64,000 nt of DNA from Mycobacterium paraterrae (GTDB taxonomy: Bacteria > Actinomycetota > Actinomycetes > Mycobacteriales > Mycobacteriaceae), in contig NZ_CP092488.2 of assembly GCF_022430545.2 (NCBI RefSeq), positions 3,906,001 through 3,970,000 of the forward strand, given 5' to 3'. The position numbers were made by a program, and so were the translations under genes. This document shows positions 15,924 through 24,442 of this stretch, one piece after another; position 1 is the stretch's first letter, and each line of letters opens with the position of its first letter. The notes beneath the pieces were generated by a model. That model searched no databases, was not told the origin of the DNA, and worked only from the letters and a program-made list of their open reading frames with translations.

Positions 15924-17389
15924 TGTCGCAACGGCATCCGTCCGTGGGAATTATCGGCGCCGGAATGTCCGGTATCTGCCAGGCCATCCTGCTGCGGCAA
16001 GCCGGCGTCACCGACGTCACCATCTACGAGAAAGGCGCCGACGTCGGCGGAACCTGGCGTGACAACACCTATCCCGGTCTGTCCTGCGACGTGCCGTCAC
16101 GGTTCTACCAGTTCACTTTCGCGATGAACCCCAGTTGGACGCGACTGTTCTCACCCGGGCCCGAAATACACAAGTACTTCCAGGCGCTCACCGACCGCTA
16201 TCGACTGAGCGAGATCATCCGGTTCGCCACCGAGATCGTCGACGCGCGATTCGCCGGCGGCCGTTGGCAGCTCACCACCGGTGCCGGCGAGCAGCTGTCG
16301 CACGACTTCCTGATCGCGGCGACCGGCGTGCTGCGCGAGCCACGCACGCCGGCGATCAACGGGCTGGCCGACTTCGACGGACCCGTCATGCACTCCGCGC
16401 GGTGGGACCACTCGGTCGAGATGGCCGGCAAGCGGGTCGCGGTGATCGGCACCGGATCCACGGGCGTCCAGATCGTCTGCGGCCTGGCCGATTTCGCCAG
16501 TCGTCTCGACCTGTTCCAACGCAGCGCCCAGTGGATTCTGCCGCTGCCCAATCCCCGGTACTACCGCTGGATGAATCCGGTCCGTCGCCGGGTGCCGCGG
16601 CTGAGCGCCATCGGGTATTACACCTACCATCTGGTGTTCGAATGGTTGGCCGGCGCGCTGATCAGGCCCGGCTGGCGGCGCCGGTTCATGAGCGGCGCAT
16701 GCCGGGCCAATCTGCGGACCGTGCGCGATCCGGACTTGCGCCGCCGCCTGACCCCGGATTATCAGCCGATGTGCCGGCGACTGATCATGTCGGCGGGTTT
16801 CTACCCGGCGATGCAGCGGGACAACGTGCACCTGGTCGACGCCGGCATCGACCACGTCGAACGGCGCGGCATCGTCACAACTGACGGCGAATTGCGCGAG
16901 CTGGACGCGATCGTGCTGGCCACCGGCTTCGACGCGCACGCGTTCATGCGCCCGATGTCACTCGTGGGTCGCGACGGTCTGACGTTGGAGCACCTGTGGG
17001 CCCAGGGCCCCAGGGCGCATCTGGGTGTGGCGCTGCCGGGCTTCCCGAACTTCTTCATGCTGATGGGGCCGCACAGCCCGGTCGGCAACTACTCGCTCAC
17101 CGCGATAGCCGAGGCGCAGGCCAACCACATCACCGGCTGGATCACCCGCTGGCGCGCAGGGGAATTCGACACGGTCGCCCCTACCCGTCGCGCGACCGAC
17201 GACTTCAATGCCAGCATGCGCCGGGCCATGCCCGGCACGGTGTGGGCAACCGGTTGCAGCAGTTGGTACCTGGGCGCCGACGGGGTGCCCGAGCTGTGGC
17301 CGTGGACGCCGCACGAGTATCGACAGCGACTCGCCGCCACCCCCGACATCAACGACTACGACATCGACAGCCTGGTGACATCAGCATGA
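15923..17389 (+). CDS. Baeyer-Villiger-type flavin monooxygenase
   Basis: A 488-residue class B flavoprotein monooxygenase. The FAD-binding fold is IIGAGMSG (about 10-16), the BVMO fingerprint is FDGPVMHSARWD (151-162), the NADPH site is IGTGSTG (175-181), and GGTWRDNTYPG lies at 42-52. BVMOs insert oxygen next to a ketone to form an ester or lactone. It resembles mycobacterial MymA and EthA in size and motifs. It is flanked by two SDRs and lies downstream of an esterase and CoA ligase, in the order expected for ketone breakdown. It overlaps the preceding SDR by one base and the next by four. Confidence 0.9.
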   Translation: MSQRHPSVGIIGAGMSGICQAILLRQAGVTDVTIYEKGADVGGTWRDNTYPGLSCDVPSRFYQFTFAMNPSWTRLFSPGPEIHKYFQALTDRYRLSEIIRFATEIVDARFAGGRWQLTTGAGEQLSHDFLIAATGVLREPRTPAINGLADFDGPVMHSARWDHSVEMAGKRVAVIGTGSTGVQIVCGLADFASRLDLFQRSAQWILPLPNPRYYRWMNPVRRRVPRLSAIGYYTYHLVFEWLAGALIRPGWRRRFMSGACRANLRTVRDPDLRRRLTPDYQPMCRRLIMSAGFYPAMQRDNVHLVDAGIDHVERRGIVTTDGELRELDAIVLATGFDAHAFMRPMSLVGRDGLTLEHLWAQGPRAHLGVALPGFPNFFMLMGPHSPVGNYSLTAIAEAQANHITGWITRWRAGEFDTVAPTRRATDDFNASMRRAMPGTVWATGCSSWYLGADGVPELWPWTPHEYRQRLAATPDINDYDIDSLVTSA

Positions 17390-18255
17390 AAGCAGCTCTG
17401 AACGGACGTGTCGTGGCCATCACCGGTGGCGCGCGCGGAATTGGTTTGGTCACCGCGAAAGCCTTTGCGGGCACGGGCGCCAAGGTGGCGATCGGGGATC
17501 TCGACGGTGAGCTGGCCAAGCACGCGGCCGCTGACCTTCAAGGCGACGTGGTCGCGCTACCGCTCGATGTGACTGCACCGGAGTCATTTTCGGCCTTCCT
17601 GAACGACGCCGAACGCGACCTCGGGCCGCTCGACATCCTCGTCAACAACGCAGGGGTGATGTTCGACGGCGAGTTCGTCTCCGAATCGCAAGCGCTGCAG
17701 GACAAGATGATCGACGTCAATCTCCGCGGCGTGATCCTGGGCTGCAAACTGGCGGCGGAGCGCTTCATTCCCCGCAGCGGCGGGACGATCATCAACGTGG
17801 CGTCGATGGCCGGTGTCGCAGGGTTTCCCGGTGTGGTGACCTACTGCGCGACCAAATTCGGTGTTGTGGGCTTGACCCTTGCGTTGCGTGAGGAACTGCA
17901 CGCCCACAACGTCACGGTCAGCGCGATCCTTCCCGGCGTCGTACACACCGAACTCTCCGCCGGCATCGAATTGTCCCGGGCGATCGAGAACTTCGTCTCG
18001 GTCGAGCCTGAGGACATCGCCTCCGCCGTGGTCTCGGCCGCTCGCAGCCACAAGGCCATGTCGTTCGTGCCGCGGCGCATGCAGATGCTGTTGCGCACCG
18101 CATTTTTGATGCCGGAACGGCCACGCCGCTTTGTAGCGCGGGCGACCAAGACCGATCAGGCCTATCTCGCGGTGGACGCGGCTATCCGTGACGGGTACCG
18201 CGCGCGGGCCAATGCTGCGGGGCCGTCTGCGTCAGGGGAGCAGCGCGGCGCCTGA
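17386..18255 (+). CDS. Short-chain dehydrogenase/reductase (SadH-like)
   Basis: A 289-residue classical SDR: ITGGARGIGL at the N terminus, NNAGVMFDG, SMAGVAG and active site YCATK. The acidic tail of strand two (GDLDGE) suggests NAD. The C-terminal third has a basic hydrophobic stretch (RRMQMLLRTAFLMPERPRRFV). It is the last gene of the run and overlaps the monooxygenase by ATGA. In M. tuberculosis an SDR (SadH, Rv3085) likewise accompanies the MymA monooxygenase. It ends two bases before the convergent sirR stop, leaving no room for a separate terminator. Confidence 0.85.
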   Translation: MKAALNGRVVAITGGARGIGLVTAKAFAGTGAKVAIGDLDGELAKHAAADLQGDVVALPLDVTAPESFSAFLNDAERDLGPLDILVNNAGVMFDGEFVSESQALQDKMIDVNLRGVILGCKLAAERFIPRSGGTIINVASMAGVAGFPGVVTYCATKFGVVGLTLALREELHAHNVTVSAILPGVVHTELSAGIELSRAIENFVSVEPEDIASAVVSAARSHKAMSFVPRRMQMLLRTAFLMPERPRRFVARATKTDQAYLAVDAAIRDGYRARANAAGPSASGEQRGA

Positions 18256-18257
18256 GG

Positions 18258-18953
18258 TTAGCGCGCCACCATCCAAATCGCCTGTGCGGCTGGGCTTCCC
18301 AGGTCGACGGTGGTGGGGTCACCGTCGGCCGACTCGACCGCGACCGAGATCATCCCGGCGAATTCACGCCGGGTGAGCACCCGCAAGCGCGAGTCGAGGC
18401 TGATGCCGATGCTGTCGAAGTAGCGCAGCATCTCGGGATCCTTATCGGAGATCCGGGCGACGGTGCCGGCGTCGCCGTCCTCACAGGCCCACAGCTGACG
18501 GGCTGGCGGAGTGGGCACCTGACCGTCTGAGCCCGGGATCGGATCGCCGTGCGGGTCGCGTTGCGGATGGCCGAGCTTGGCGTCGATGCGCGCGATCAGC
18601 CGGTCGGAGACGGCGTGCTCGAGCACCTCGGCCTCGTCGTGCACCTCGTCCCAGCCGTAGCCGAGTTCGGTGACCAGAAACGCTTCCAGCAACCGGTGCC
18701 GGCGGACCATCGCCAGCGCCGCGCGGCGGCCCGACTCGGTCAAAGTCACCGCGCCGTACTTCTCGTGGTCGACCAGACCCTGTTCGGCGAGCTTGCGAAT
18801 CGACTCCGACGCCGTGCTCGCGGAGACTCCGAGCTTTTCGGCCAGCATTTTGGTGCTGACCTTGGCGTGCGACCACTCCTGGGCATTCCAGATGACTTTG
18901 AGGTAGTCCTGGGCAACCGTGGAGAGCTCGTTGGGCTCGTCAGCGGGGCGCAC
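18258..18953 (-). CDS. sirR: DtxR/MntR-family metalloregulator SirR
   Basis: A 231-residue DtxR-superfamily repressor. The N-terminal winged helix includes TKMLAEKLGVSASTASESI. The dimerisation and metal-binding domain follows, with repeated acidic/His residues (YGWDEVHDEAEVLEHAV), and the C-terminal FeoA/SH3-like domain is complete. Such proteins sense Mn or Fe and repress metal uptake; the mycobacterial member is Rv2788. The start is GTG at 18951-18953 with no good SD. TAAACT lies six bases upstream as a possible -10, so translation may be leaderless. A DtxR-like box overlaps that -10, suggesting autoregulation. Confidence 0.9.
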   Translation of the reverse strand: MRPADEPNELSTVAQDYLKVIWNAQEWSHAKVSTKMLAEKLGVSASTASESIRKLAEQGLVDHEKYGAVTLTESGRRAALAMVRRHRLLEAFLVTELGYGWDEVHDEAEVLEHAVSDRLIARIDAKLGHPQRDPHGDPIPGSDGQVPTPPARQLWACEDGDAGTVARISDKDPEMLRYFDSIGISLDSRLRVLTRREFAGMISVAVESADGDPTTVDLGSPAAQAIWMVAR

Positions 18954-18962
18954 AACGGAAGT

Positions 18963-18981
18963 TTAAGCAATCCTCACCTGA
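18963..18981. promoter_or_regulatory. DtxR/IdeR-like box in the sirR-ribF gap
   Basis: Read on the minus strand this is TCAGGTGAGGATTGCTTAA. It matches the 19-bp IdeR/DtxR consensus TTAGGTTAGGCTAACCTAA at 13 positions, including AGG, AGG and the final TAA. It overlaps the possible sirR -10 (18960-18965) and lies about 50-70 bp before ribF. Binding by SirR itself or by IdeR is inference. Confidence 0.45.
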
Positions 18982-19019
18982 TCTGCGGCTCTCGCACGAC
19001 CGGGCGCTACCTAGGCCCG

Positions 19020-19025
19020 TACGCT
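19020..19025 (+). promoter_or_regulatory. Possible -10 for leaderless ribF
   Basis: TACGCT lies seven bases before the ribF GTG. This spacing puts the transcription start at or next to the start codon, and no Shine-Dalgarno is present. No convincing -35 is visible. Confidence 0.3.
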
Positions 19026-19032
19026 TGTCGTT

Positions 19033-20007
19033 GTGCAACGGTGGCGCGGCCAGGATGAGATCCCCACAGACTGGGGCAGATGCGTGCTGACGATCGGAGT
19101 ATTCGACGGGCTGCACCGCGGCCACGCCGAGCTGATCGAGCACGCGGTCAAGTCCGGTCGCGCCCGCGGGGTGCCGACGGTGCTCATGACGTTCGATCCA
19201 CACCCGATGGAAGTCGTGCATCCCGGCAGCCACCCCGCGCAATTGACCACCTTGACCCGGCGTGCCGAGCTGGCCGAGGAATTCGGCATCGACGTCTTTC
19301 TGGTCATGCCGTTCACGACCTCGTTCATGAAGCTCACTCCCGAGCGTTACGTCCACGAGCTGCTGGTCGAGGACCTGCACGTGGTCGAGGTCGTCGTGGG
19401 GGAGAACTTCACCTTCGGAAAGAAGGCCGCCGGCACAGTCGACACCCTGCGTGCCGCTGGGGCCCGGCTGGGTTTCGCGGTCGAGGCCATGTCGCTGGTC
19501 TCTGAACATCACAACACCGAAACCGTGACGTTCTCGTCCACCTACATCCGGTCCTGCGTCGACGCCGGCGACGTGGTGGCCGCCGCCGAGGCGCTGGGCC
19601 GGCCACACCGGGTCGAAGGTGTGGTGGTACGCGGCGACGGGCGGGGGACCGAGATGGGTTTCCCGACTGCGAACGTGGCGCCGCCGATGCACTCGGCCAT
19701 TCCGGCCGACGGCGTCTACGCGGCGTGGTTCACCGTCTTGGGTCACGGACCCGTCACCGGGTCCGTCGTGCCTGGCGAGCGCTATCAGGCCGCCGTGTCG
19801 GTGGGTACCAACCCGACTTTCTCCGGCCGTACCCGCACGGTCGAGGCGTTCGTCCTGGACACCGCCGCCGACCTGTACGGCCAGCACGTGGCGCTGGACT
19901 TCGTCGCCCGGATCCGCGGGCAGGAGAAGTTCGGGTCGGTCGGCGACCTGGTCGACGCGATGCGCAGCGACACCGAGCGCGCCCGCAAGCTGCTCTCTGC
20001 AGGCTGA
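19033..20007 (+). CDS. ribF: Bifunctional riboflavin kinase/FAD synthetase
   Basis: A 324-residue two-domain enzyme that makes FMN and then FAD. The N-terminal adenylyltransferase domain has IGVFDGLHRGH (about 19-29), TFDPHPMEVVHP, and later SSTYIR. The C-terminal riboflavin kinase domain has GRGTEMGFPTANV and the metal/flavin-binding NPTFSG. The length is normal for actinobacteria. The GTG start at 19033 has no SD and a -10 seven bases upstream. It is followed by rpsO after 124 bp, the conserved ribF-rpsO order. Confidence 0.95.
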   Translation: MQRWRGQDEIPTDWGRCVLTIGVFDGLHRGHAELIEHAVKSGRARGVPTVLMTFDPHPMEVVHPGSHPAQLTTLTRRAELAEEFGIDVFLVMPFTTSFMKLTPERYVHELLVEDLHVVEVVVGENFTFGKKAAGTVDTLRAAGARLGFAVEAMSLVSEHHNTETVTFSSTYIRSCVDAGDVVAAAEALGRPHRVEGVVVRGDGRGTEMGFPTANVAPPMHSAIPADGVYAAWFTVLGHGPVTGSVVPGERYQAAVSVGTNPTFSGRTRTVEAFVLDTAADLYGQHVALDFVARIRGQEKFGSVGDLVDAMRSDTERARKLLSAG

Positions 20008-20045
20008 GCTGACCTGCGAATTCAGGTTCCGGCCACGCCCGCTGC

Positions 20046-20131
20046 TAAGCTTTCCGGCGGTACGGCGCGTGCTGCAGTTCGCGGTGGCCGCGGCCGATGA
20101 ATGTTCGCGGACCTATTGATGGAGATATTTC
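20046..20131 (+). promoter_or_regulatory. rpsO promoter element and leader
   Basis: TAAGCT (20046-20051) is a plausible -10 with TTCAGG 19 bp upstream. That leaves a leader of roughly 75 nt containing GC-rich complementary blocks (GTGGCCGCGGCC). S15 represses its own mRNA in many bacteria through the leader, so this may be an S15-binding structure; the fold was not computed. The inverted repeat ACCTG (20012-20016) / CAGGT (20023-20027) just upstream may be a weak ribF terminator. Confidence 0.3.
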
Positions 20132-20401
20132 GTGGCGCTTACCGCCGAGCAGAAAAAAGAGATCCTGGGCTCCTACGGCCTGCATGCGACCGACACTGGT
20201 TCGCCCGAGGCGCAGGTCGCCCTGCTGACCAAGCGGATCGCCGACCTGACCGAGCACCTCAAGCAGCACAAGCACGACCACCACTCGCGGCGCGGGCTGC
20301 TGCTGCTGGTCGGCCGCCGTCGCCGTCTGCTCAAGTACGTCGCCCAGGTGGACGTGGAGCGCTACCGCTCGCTGATCGAGCGGCTCGGCCTGCGCCGCTG
20401 A
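20132..20401 (+). CDS. rpsO: 30S ribosomal protein S15
   Basis: An 89-residue ribosomal protein uS15, which binds 16S rRNA helices 20-22 and starts assembly of the platform. The hallmark stretch DTGSPEAQVALLTKRI is followed by HLKQHKHDHHSRRGLL and GRRRRLLKYV, as in all bacterial S15. The length is standard. The start is GTG at 20132 with ATGGAGAT upstream. It lies between ribF and pnp, the classical arrangement. Confidence 0.98.
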   Translation: MALTAEQKKEILGSYGLHATDTGSPEAQVALLTKRIADLTEHLKQHKHDHHSRRGLLLLVGRRRRLLKYVAQVDVERYRSLIERLGLRR

Positions 20402-20810
20402 TCACGACGTCCGCCGAGACTGCAACGGTTGCGATCCAGATCGGCGAGTCGTCGCACTGGGTTACGAGTCGCGAGGCCGTCGGGTGCCCAAGGGCTCGAG
20501 CAGTTTCGAGGAATCACCAGGTCGGTGTGTAGAGTTAAAGGCGTTTTGGGCCACTCGGCCCGAGCAAGGTGCGGCGCGCGCGATCCGCGCGCACCGTTCC
20601 AGCGAGACACAACGGGACTTCGAAGGAAGACACGTCTGTATCGCGCGGTCTTCGGTAGTGGCTGCCGAACTCCCCGGATCCGGGGTGGGTCGGCCGCTTC
20701 GATCGACGGCCGTCGCCGCTTCCAGACCTTTCCAGGTCGTCCCGCAGCCCTCCGGGGCGCGCGTGCCTGCGCGAAATAGCCATAAATCCAGAGAGGCTGT
20801 ACGGACGCAC
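20402..20810 (+). promoter_or_regulatory. rpsO-pnp intergenic region: hairpins and pnp leader
   Basis: No convincing gene lies in these 409 bp. Right after the rpsO stop, 20405-20417 pairs almost fully with 20441-20454, enclosing GCAAC/GTTGC; this is a U-tail-less terminator or processing hairpin. TAGAGT (20530-20535) could be a pnp -10. Downstream lie GGGCC/GGCCC (20548-20552/20557-20561), the perfect palindrome CCCCGGATCCGGGG (20672-20685) and GACCT/AGGTC (20725-20729/20734-20738). Such a folded leader fits PNPase autoregulation. The lppU gene found here in M. tuberculosis is absent. Confidence 0.5.
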
Positions 20811-23111
20811 ATGTCTGTAGCTGAAATTGACGAAGGCGTGTTCGAATCGACCGCCACCATTGACAACGGGAGCTTCGGCACCCGCACTATCCGTTTCGAG
20901 ACCGGTCGGCTGGCCAAGCAAGCCGCCGGCTCCGTCGTCGCCTACCTCGACGACGACACCATGCTGTTGTCGGCCACCACAGCCAGCAAGACCCCCAAGG
21001 ACCACTTCGACTTCTTTCCGTTGACCATCGACGTCGAAGAGCGGATGTACGCCGCGGGCCGCATCCCGGGCTCGTTCTTCCGCCGCGAGGGTCGTCCCTC
21101 CACCGATGCGATCCTGACCTGTCGTCTGATCGACCGCCCCCTGCGGCCGACGTTCGTGTCGGGTCTGCGTAACGAGATTCAGGTCGTCGTCACCGTCTTG
21201 AGCCTGGATCCCAAGGACCTCTACGACGTGTTGGCGATCAACGCCGCATCGGCGTCGACCCAGATCTCGGGTCTGCCGTTCTCCGGCCCTGTCGGCGGTG
21301 TGCGGGTGGCGCTCATCGAAGGCCAGTGGGTCGCGTTCCCGACCGTCGAGCAGCTCGAGAACGCCGTGTTCGACATGGTCGTTGCCGGCCGCAAGGTCGA
21401 GGGCGATGTCGCGATCATGATGGTCGAGGCCGAAGCCACCGAGAACGTCATCGAGCTCATCGGTGACGGCGCGGGCGCACCCACCGAGAGCGTGGTGGCC
21501 GAAGGACTGGAAGCCGCGAAGCCGTTCATCGCCGCGCTGTGCACCGCGCAGGAGGAACTGCACGAGGCCGCCGGCAAAGAGACGGCCGAGTACCCGCTGT
21601 TTCCGGACTACCAGGACGACGTCTACTACTCCGTGGCCTCGGTTGCCACCGACGAGCTTTCCAAGGCGCTCACCATCGCCGGCAAGGAAGAGCGCGACAG
21701 TCGCACCGACGAAATCAAGGCCGAGGTGCTCGAGCGCCTCGCCGGCACCTATGAGGGTCGCGAAAAGGAGATCAGCGCCGCATTTCGCTCGCTGACCAAA
21801 AAGCTTGTGCGGCAGCGCATCCTGTCCGACCACTTCCGCATCGACGGCCGTGGCATCACCGACATCCGGGCCCTGTCGGCCGAAGTCGCGGTGATCCCGC
21901 GAGCACACGGCAGCGCACTGTTCGAGCGCGGCGAGACCCAGATCATGGGCATCACCACCCTCGACATGGTGAAGATGGCCCAGCAGATCGACTCGCTGGG
22001 ACCGGAAACCTCCAAGCGCTACATGCACCACTACAACTTCCCGCCGTTCTCCACCGGCGAGACCGGCCGCGTCGGCTCGCCCAAGCGGCGCGAGATCGGC
22101 CACGGCGCCCTCGCGGAGCGCGCCCTGGTGCCGGTGCTGCCCAGCATCGAGGAATTCCCTTACGCGATCCGTCAGGTTTCGGAAGCGTTGGGCTCCAACG
22201 GTTCTACGTCGATGGGCTCGGTGTGCGCCTCGACCCTGTCGCTGCTGAACGCCGGTGTGCCGCTGAAGGCTCCGGTTGCCGGTATCGCCATGGGTCTGGT
22301 GTCTGACGACGTTGAAGTTGACGGCAAGACTGAGCGTCGCTTCGTCACGCTGACCGACATCCTCGGCGCCGAAGACGCCTTCGGCGACATGGACTTCAAG
22401 TGCGCCGGCACCAAGAACTTCGTCACCGCGCTGCAACTGGACACCAAGCTCGACGGCATCCCGTCGCAGGTGCTGGCCGGTGCGCTCGCGCAGGCCAAGG
22501 ACGCCCGTCTGACGATCCTCGAAGTGATGGCCGAGGCCATCGACGAGCCGGACGAGATGAGCCCGTTCGCACCGCGGATCACCACGATCAAGGTGCCGGT
22601 CGACAAGATCGGTGAGGTCATCGGCCCCAAGGGCAAGATGATCAACTCGATCACCGAAGAGACCGGTGCGCAGATCTCCATAGAGGACGACGGCACCGTG
22701 TTCGTGGGCGCCAGCAACGGTGAGTCCGCGCAGGCCGCGATCGACAAGATCAACGCGATCGCCAACCCGCAGCTGCCCAAGACCGGTGAGCGGTTCCTCG
22801 GAACCGTGGTCAAGACCACCGACTTCGGTGCGTTCGTGTCGCTGCTTCCGGGCCGCGACGGGCTGGTGCACATCTCCAAGCTGGGTCGCGGCAAGCGCAT
22901 CGCGAAGGTCGAAGACGTCGTGAGCGTCGGGGACAAGCTTCGTGTCGAGATCGCCGACATCGACAAGCGGGGCAAGATCTCGCTGGTGCTGGTCGCCGAG
23001 GATGCGGCGGCCGACGGCGGATCCGGTGAGGGAGACGCTGCCGCCAGCCCGGACACCGCGGGTGCCGTTTCGTCGCCGGCGGAAGCCGATGCCGCGACGG
23101 CCAGCAGTTAG
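20811..23111 (+). CDS. pnp: Polyribonucleotide nucleotidyltransferase (PNPase/GpsI)
   Basis: A 766-residue 3'-5' phosphorolytic exoribonuclease that degrades mRNA and adds tails. It has two RNase PH-like domains, including FFRREGRPSTDAILTCRLIDRP in the first. The second contains SPKRREIGHGALAERAL and SNGSTSMGSVCASTLSLL. A KH domain (DKIGEVIGPKGKMINSI) and an S1 domain (FLGTVVKTTDFGAFVSLLPG) follow, then a low-complexity acidic Ala/Ser tail of about 35 residues. ATG at 20811 gives the normal mycobacterial N terminus; a longer in-frame start at 20484 is inside the structured leader and rejected. The 3' end overlaps pepR by 23 bases. Confidence 0.96.
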   Translation: MSVAEIDEGVFESTATIDNGSFGTRTIRFETGRLAKQAAGSVVAYLDDDTMLLSATTASKTPKDHFDFFPLTIDVEERMYAAGRIPGSFFRREGRPSTDAILTCRLIDRPLRPTFVSGLRNEIQVVVTVLSLDPKDLYDVLAINAASASTQISGLPFSGPVGGVRVALIEGQWVAFPTVEQLENAVFDMVVAGRKVEGDVAIMMVEAEATENVIELIGDGAGAPTESVVAEGLEAAKPFIAALCTAQEELHEAAGKETAEYPLFPDYQDDVYYSVASVATDELSKALTIAGKEERDSRTDEIKAEVLERLAGTYEGREKEISAAFRSLTKKLVRQRILSDHFRIDGRGITDIRALSAEVAVIPRAHGSALFERGETQIMGITTLDMVKMAQQIDSLGPETSKRYMHHYNFPPFSTGETGRVGSPKRREIGHGALAERALVPVLPSIEEFPYAIRQVSEALGSNGSTSMGSVCASTLSLLNAGVPLKAPVAGIAMGLVSDDVEVDGKTERRFVTLTDILGAEDAFGDMDFKCAGTKNFVTALQLDTKLDGIPSQVLAGALAQAKDARLTILEVMAEAIDEPDEMSPFAPRITTIKVPVDKIGEVIGPKGKMINSITEETGAQISIEDDGTVFVGASNGESAQAAIDKINAIANPQLPKTGERFLGTVVKTTDFGAFVSLLPGRDGLVHISKLGRGKRIAKVEDVVSVGDKLRVEIADIDKRGKISLVLVAEDAAADGGSGEGDAAASPDTAGAVSSPAEADAATASS

Positions 23112-24438
23112 TCCTCAAGCAGCGCTGCGCCGCGGACGGCACAATTCTGAGCCGTCCGCGGCGTTCCGGCGCACCTCGCTTCCCGGCGGTCTGAGGGTTG
23201 TCACCGAATACCTGCCCGGGGTTCGCTCCGCCTCGGTTGGGGTGTGGGTAGGCGTCGGATCGCGCGACGAGGGCGCCACGGTGGCCGGCGCCGCGCACTT
23301 CCTCGAACATCTGCTGTTCAAATCCACGCCGACGCGCACAGCCGTGGACATCGCGCAGGCGATGGACGCGGTGGGTGGCGAGCTGAATGCCTTCACCGCC
23401 AAGGAGCACACCTGCTATTACGCGCATGTCCTCGACAGCGACCTCGCGCTGGCCGTCGACCTGGTCAGTGACGTAGTGCTCAACGGACGTTGCGCCGCAA
23501 GCGATGTCGAGCTTGAGCGCGACGTCGTCCTCGAAGAGATCGCGATGCGCGACGACGATCCCGAGGATGCGCTTGCCGATCAATTCCTGGCCGCGCTGTT
23601 CGGGGATCACCCGGTGGGCCGACCGGTGATCGGCAGCGTCGAGTCCGTGTCGTCGATGACGAGGGCGCAGCTGCATTCGTTCCATCAGCGGCGTTATACG
23701 CCCGAGCGAATGGTCGTCGCGGTCGCCGGCAACGTCGACCACGACGAGGTGGTGGCCCTGGTGCGCGAGCAGTTCGGGCCGCGCCTGGTCCGTGGCCGCA
23801 CCGCAATCGCGCCGCGCAAGGGTGCGGGGCGGGTCACCGGTCGCCCGCAACTGACGGTGGTGAATCGCGACGCCGAGCAGACTCACGTGTTCCTCGGGGT
23901 GCGCACGCCGGGCCGTCACTGGAAACACCGTTGGGCCCTGTCGGTGCTGAACACCGCGCTGGGAGGCGGCTTGAGTTCCCGGCTGTTCCAACAGGTTCGG
24001 GAGTCTCGCGGGCTGGCGTACTCGGTGTACTCGTCGCTGGATACGTTCTCCGACTCCGGCGCCTTGTCGGTATATGCCGCCTGCCTGCCCGAGCGGTTCG
24101 CCGAAGTGACCCGCGTGACGGTCGACGTGCTGGCCGAAGTCGGGCGCGACGGCATCACCGAGACGGAATGCCGGATCGCGAAGGGCTCCCTGCGCGGCGG
24201 GTTGGTGCTCGGCCTAGAGGACTCGAGTTCGCGAATGAACCGCATCGGCCGCGGTGAACTCAACTACGCTGAGCATCGAAGCATCGACCGGACGCTGCAG
24301 GAGCTCGATGAGGTCACCCTGGACGAGGTCAACGCGGTCGCGCGCCAACTCCTCAACAAGCCCTACGGTGCAGCCGTTCTCGGTCCGCACAAGTCGAAGG
24401 CTTCTCTGCCGCAACAACTTCGGACAATGACGGGGTAG
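23089..24438 (+). CDS. pepR: M16-family zinc metalloprotease PepR
   Basis: A 449-residue processing-peptidase-like M16 protease. The inverted zinc motif HFLEH is in the first domain, with the downstream zinc-ligand Glu in the NAFTAKEHTCYYAHVL-to-ERDVVLEEI region. The second, inactive domain has GGGLSSRLFQQVRESRGLAYSV. ATG at 23089 lies inside the pnp reading frame; it is preferred because GGCGG lies just before it and the family N terminus SLPGGLRVVTE begins about 30 residues in. Adjacency to pnp and to the nitronate monooxygenase is the mycobacterial order (Rv2783c-Rv2781c). Confidence 0.9.
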   Translation: MPRRPAVSPQAALRRGRHNSEPSAAFRRTSLPGGLRVVTEYLPGVRSASVGVWVGVGSRDEGATVAGAAHFLEHLLFKSTPTRTAVDIAQAMDAVGGELNAFTAKEHTCYYAHVLDSDLALAVDLVSDVVLNGRCAASDVELERDVVLEEIAMRDDDPEDALADQFLAALFGDHPVGRPVIGSVESVSSMTRAQLHSFHQRRYTPERMVVAVAGNVDHDEVVALVREQFGPRLVRGRTAIAPRKGAGRVTGRPQLTVVNRDAEQTHVFLGVRTPGRHWKHRWALSVLNTALGGGLSSRLFQQVRESRGLAYSVYSSLDTFSDSGALSVYAACLPERFAEVTRVTVDVLAEVGRDGITETECRIAKGSLRGGLVLGLEDSSSRMNRIGRGELNYAEHRSIDRTLQELDEVTLDEVNAVARQLLNKPYGAAVLGPHKSKASLPQQLRTMTG

Positions 24439-24442
24439 CGCG

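Noticed and set aside
20484..20810. N-terminal extension of PNPase by 109 codons
   Set aside because: It would translate the structured leader; the sequence lacks family similarity and ATG at 20811 gives the normal N terminus.
20535..22871. A 778-residue open frame antisense to pnp
   Set aside because: It is the mirror of a strongly conserved PNPase in high-GC DNA. Its composition is Arg/Gly/His-rich, with no family motif and no SD.
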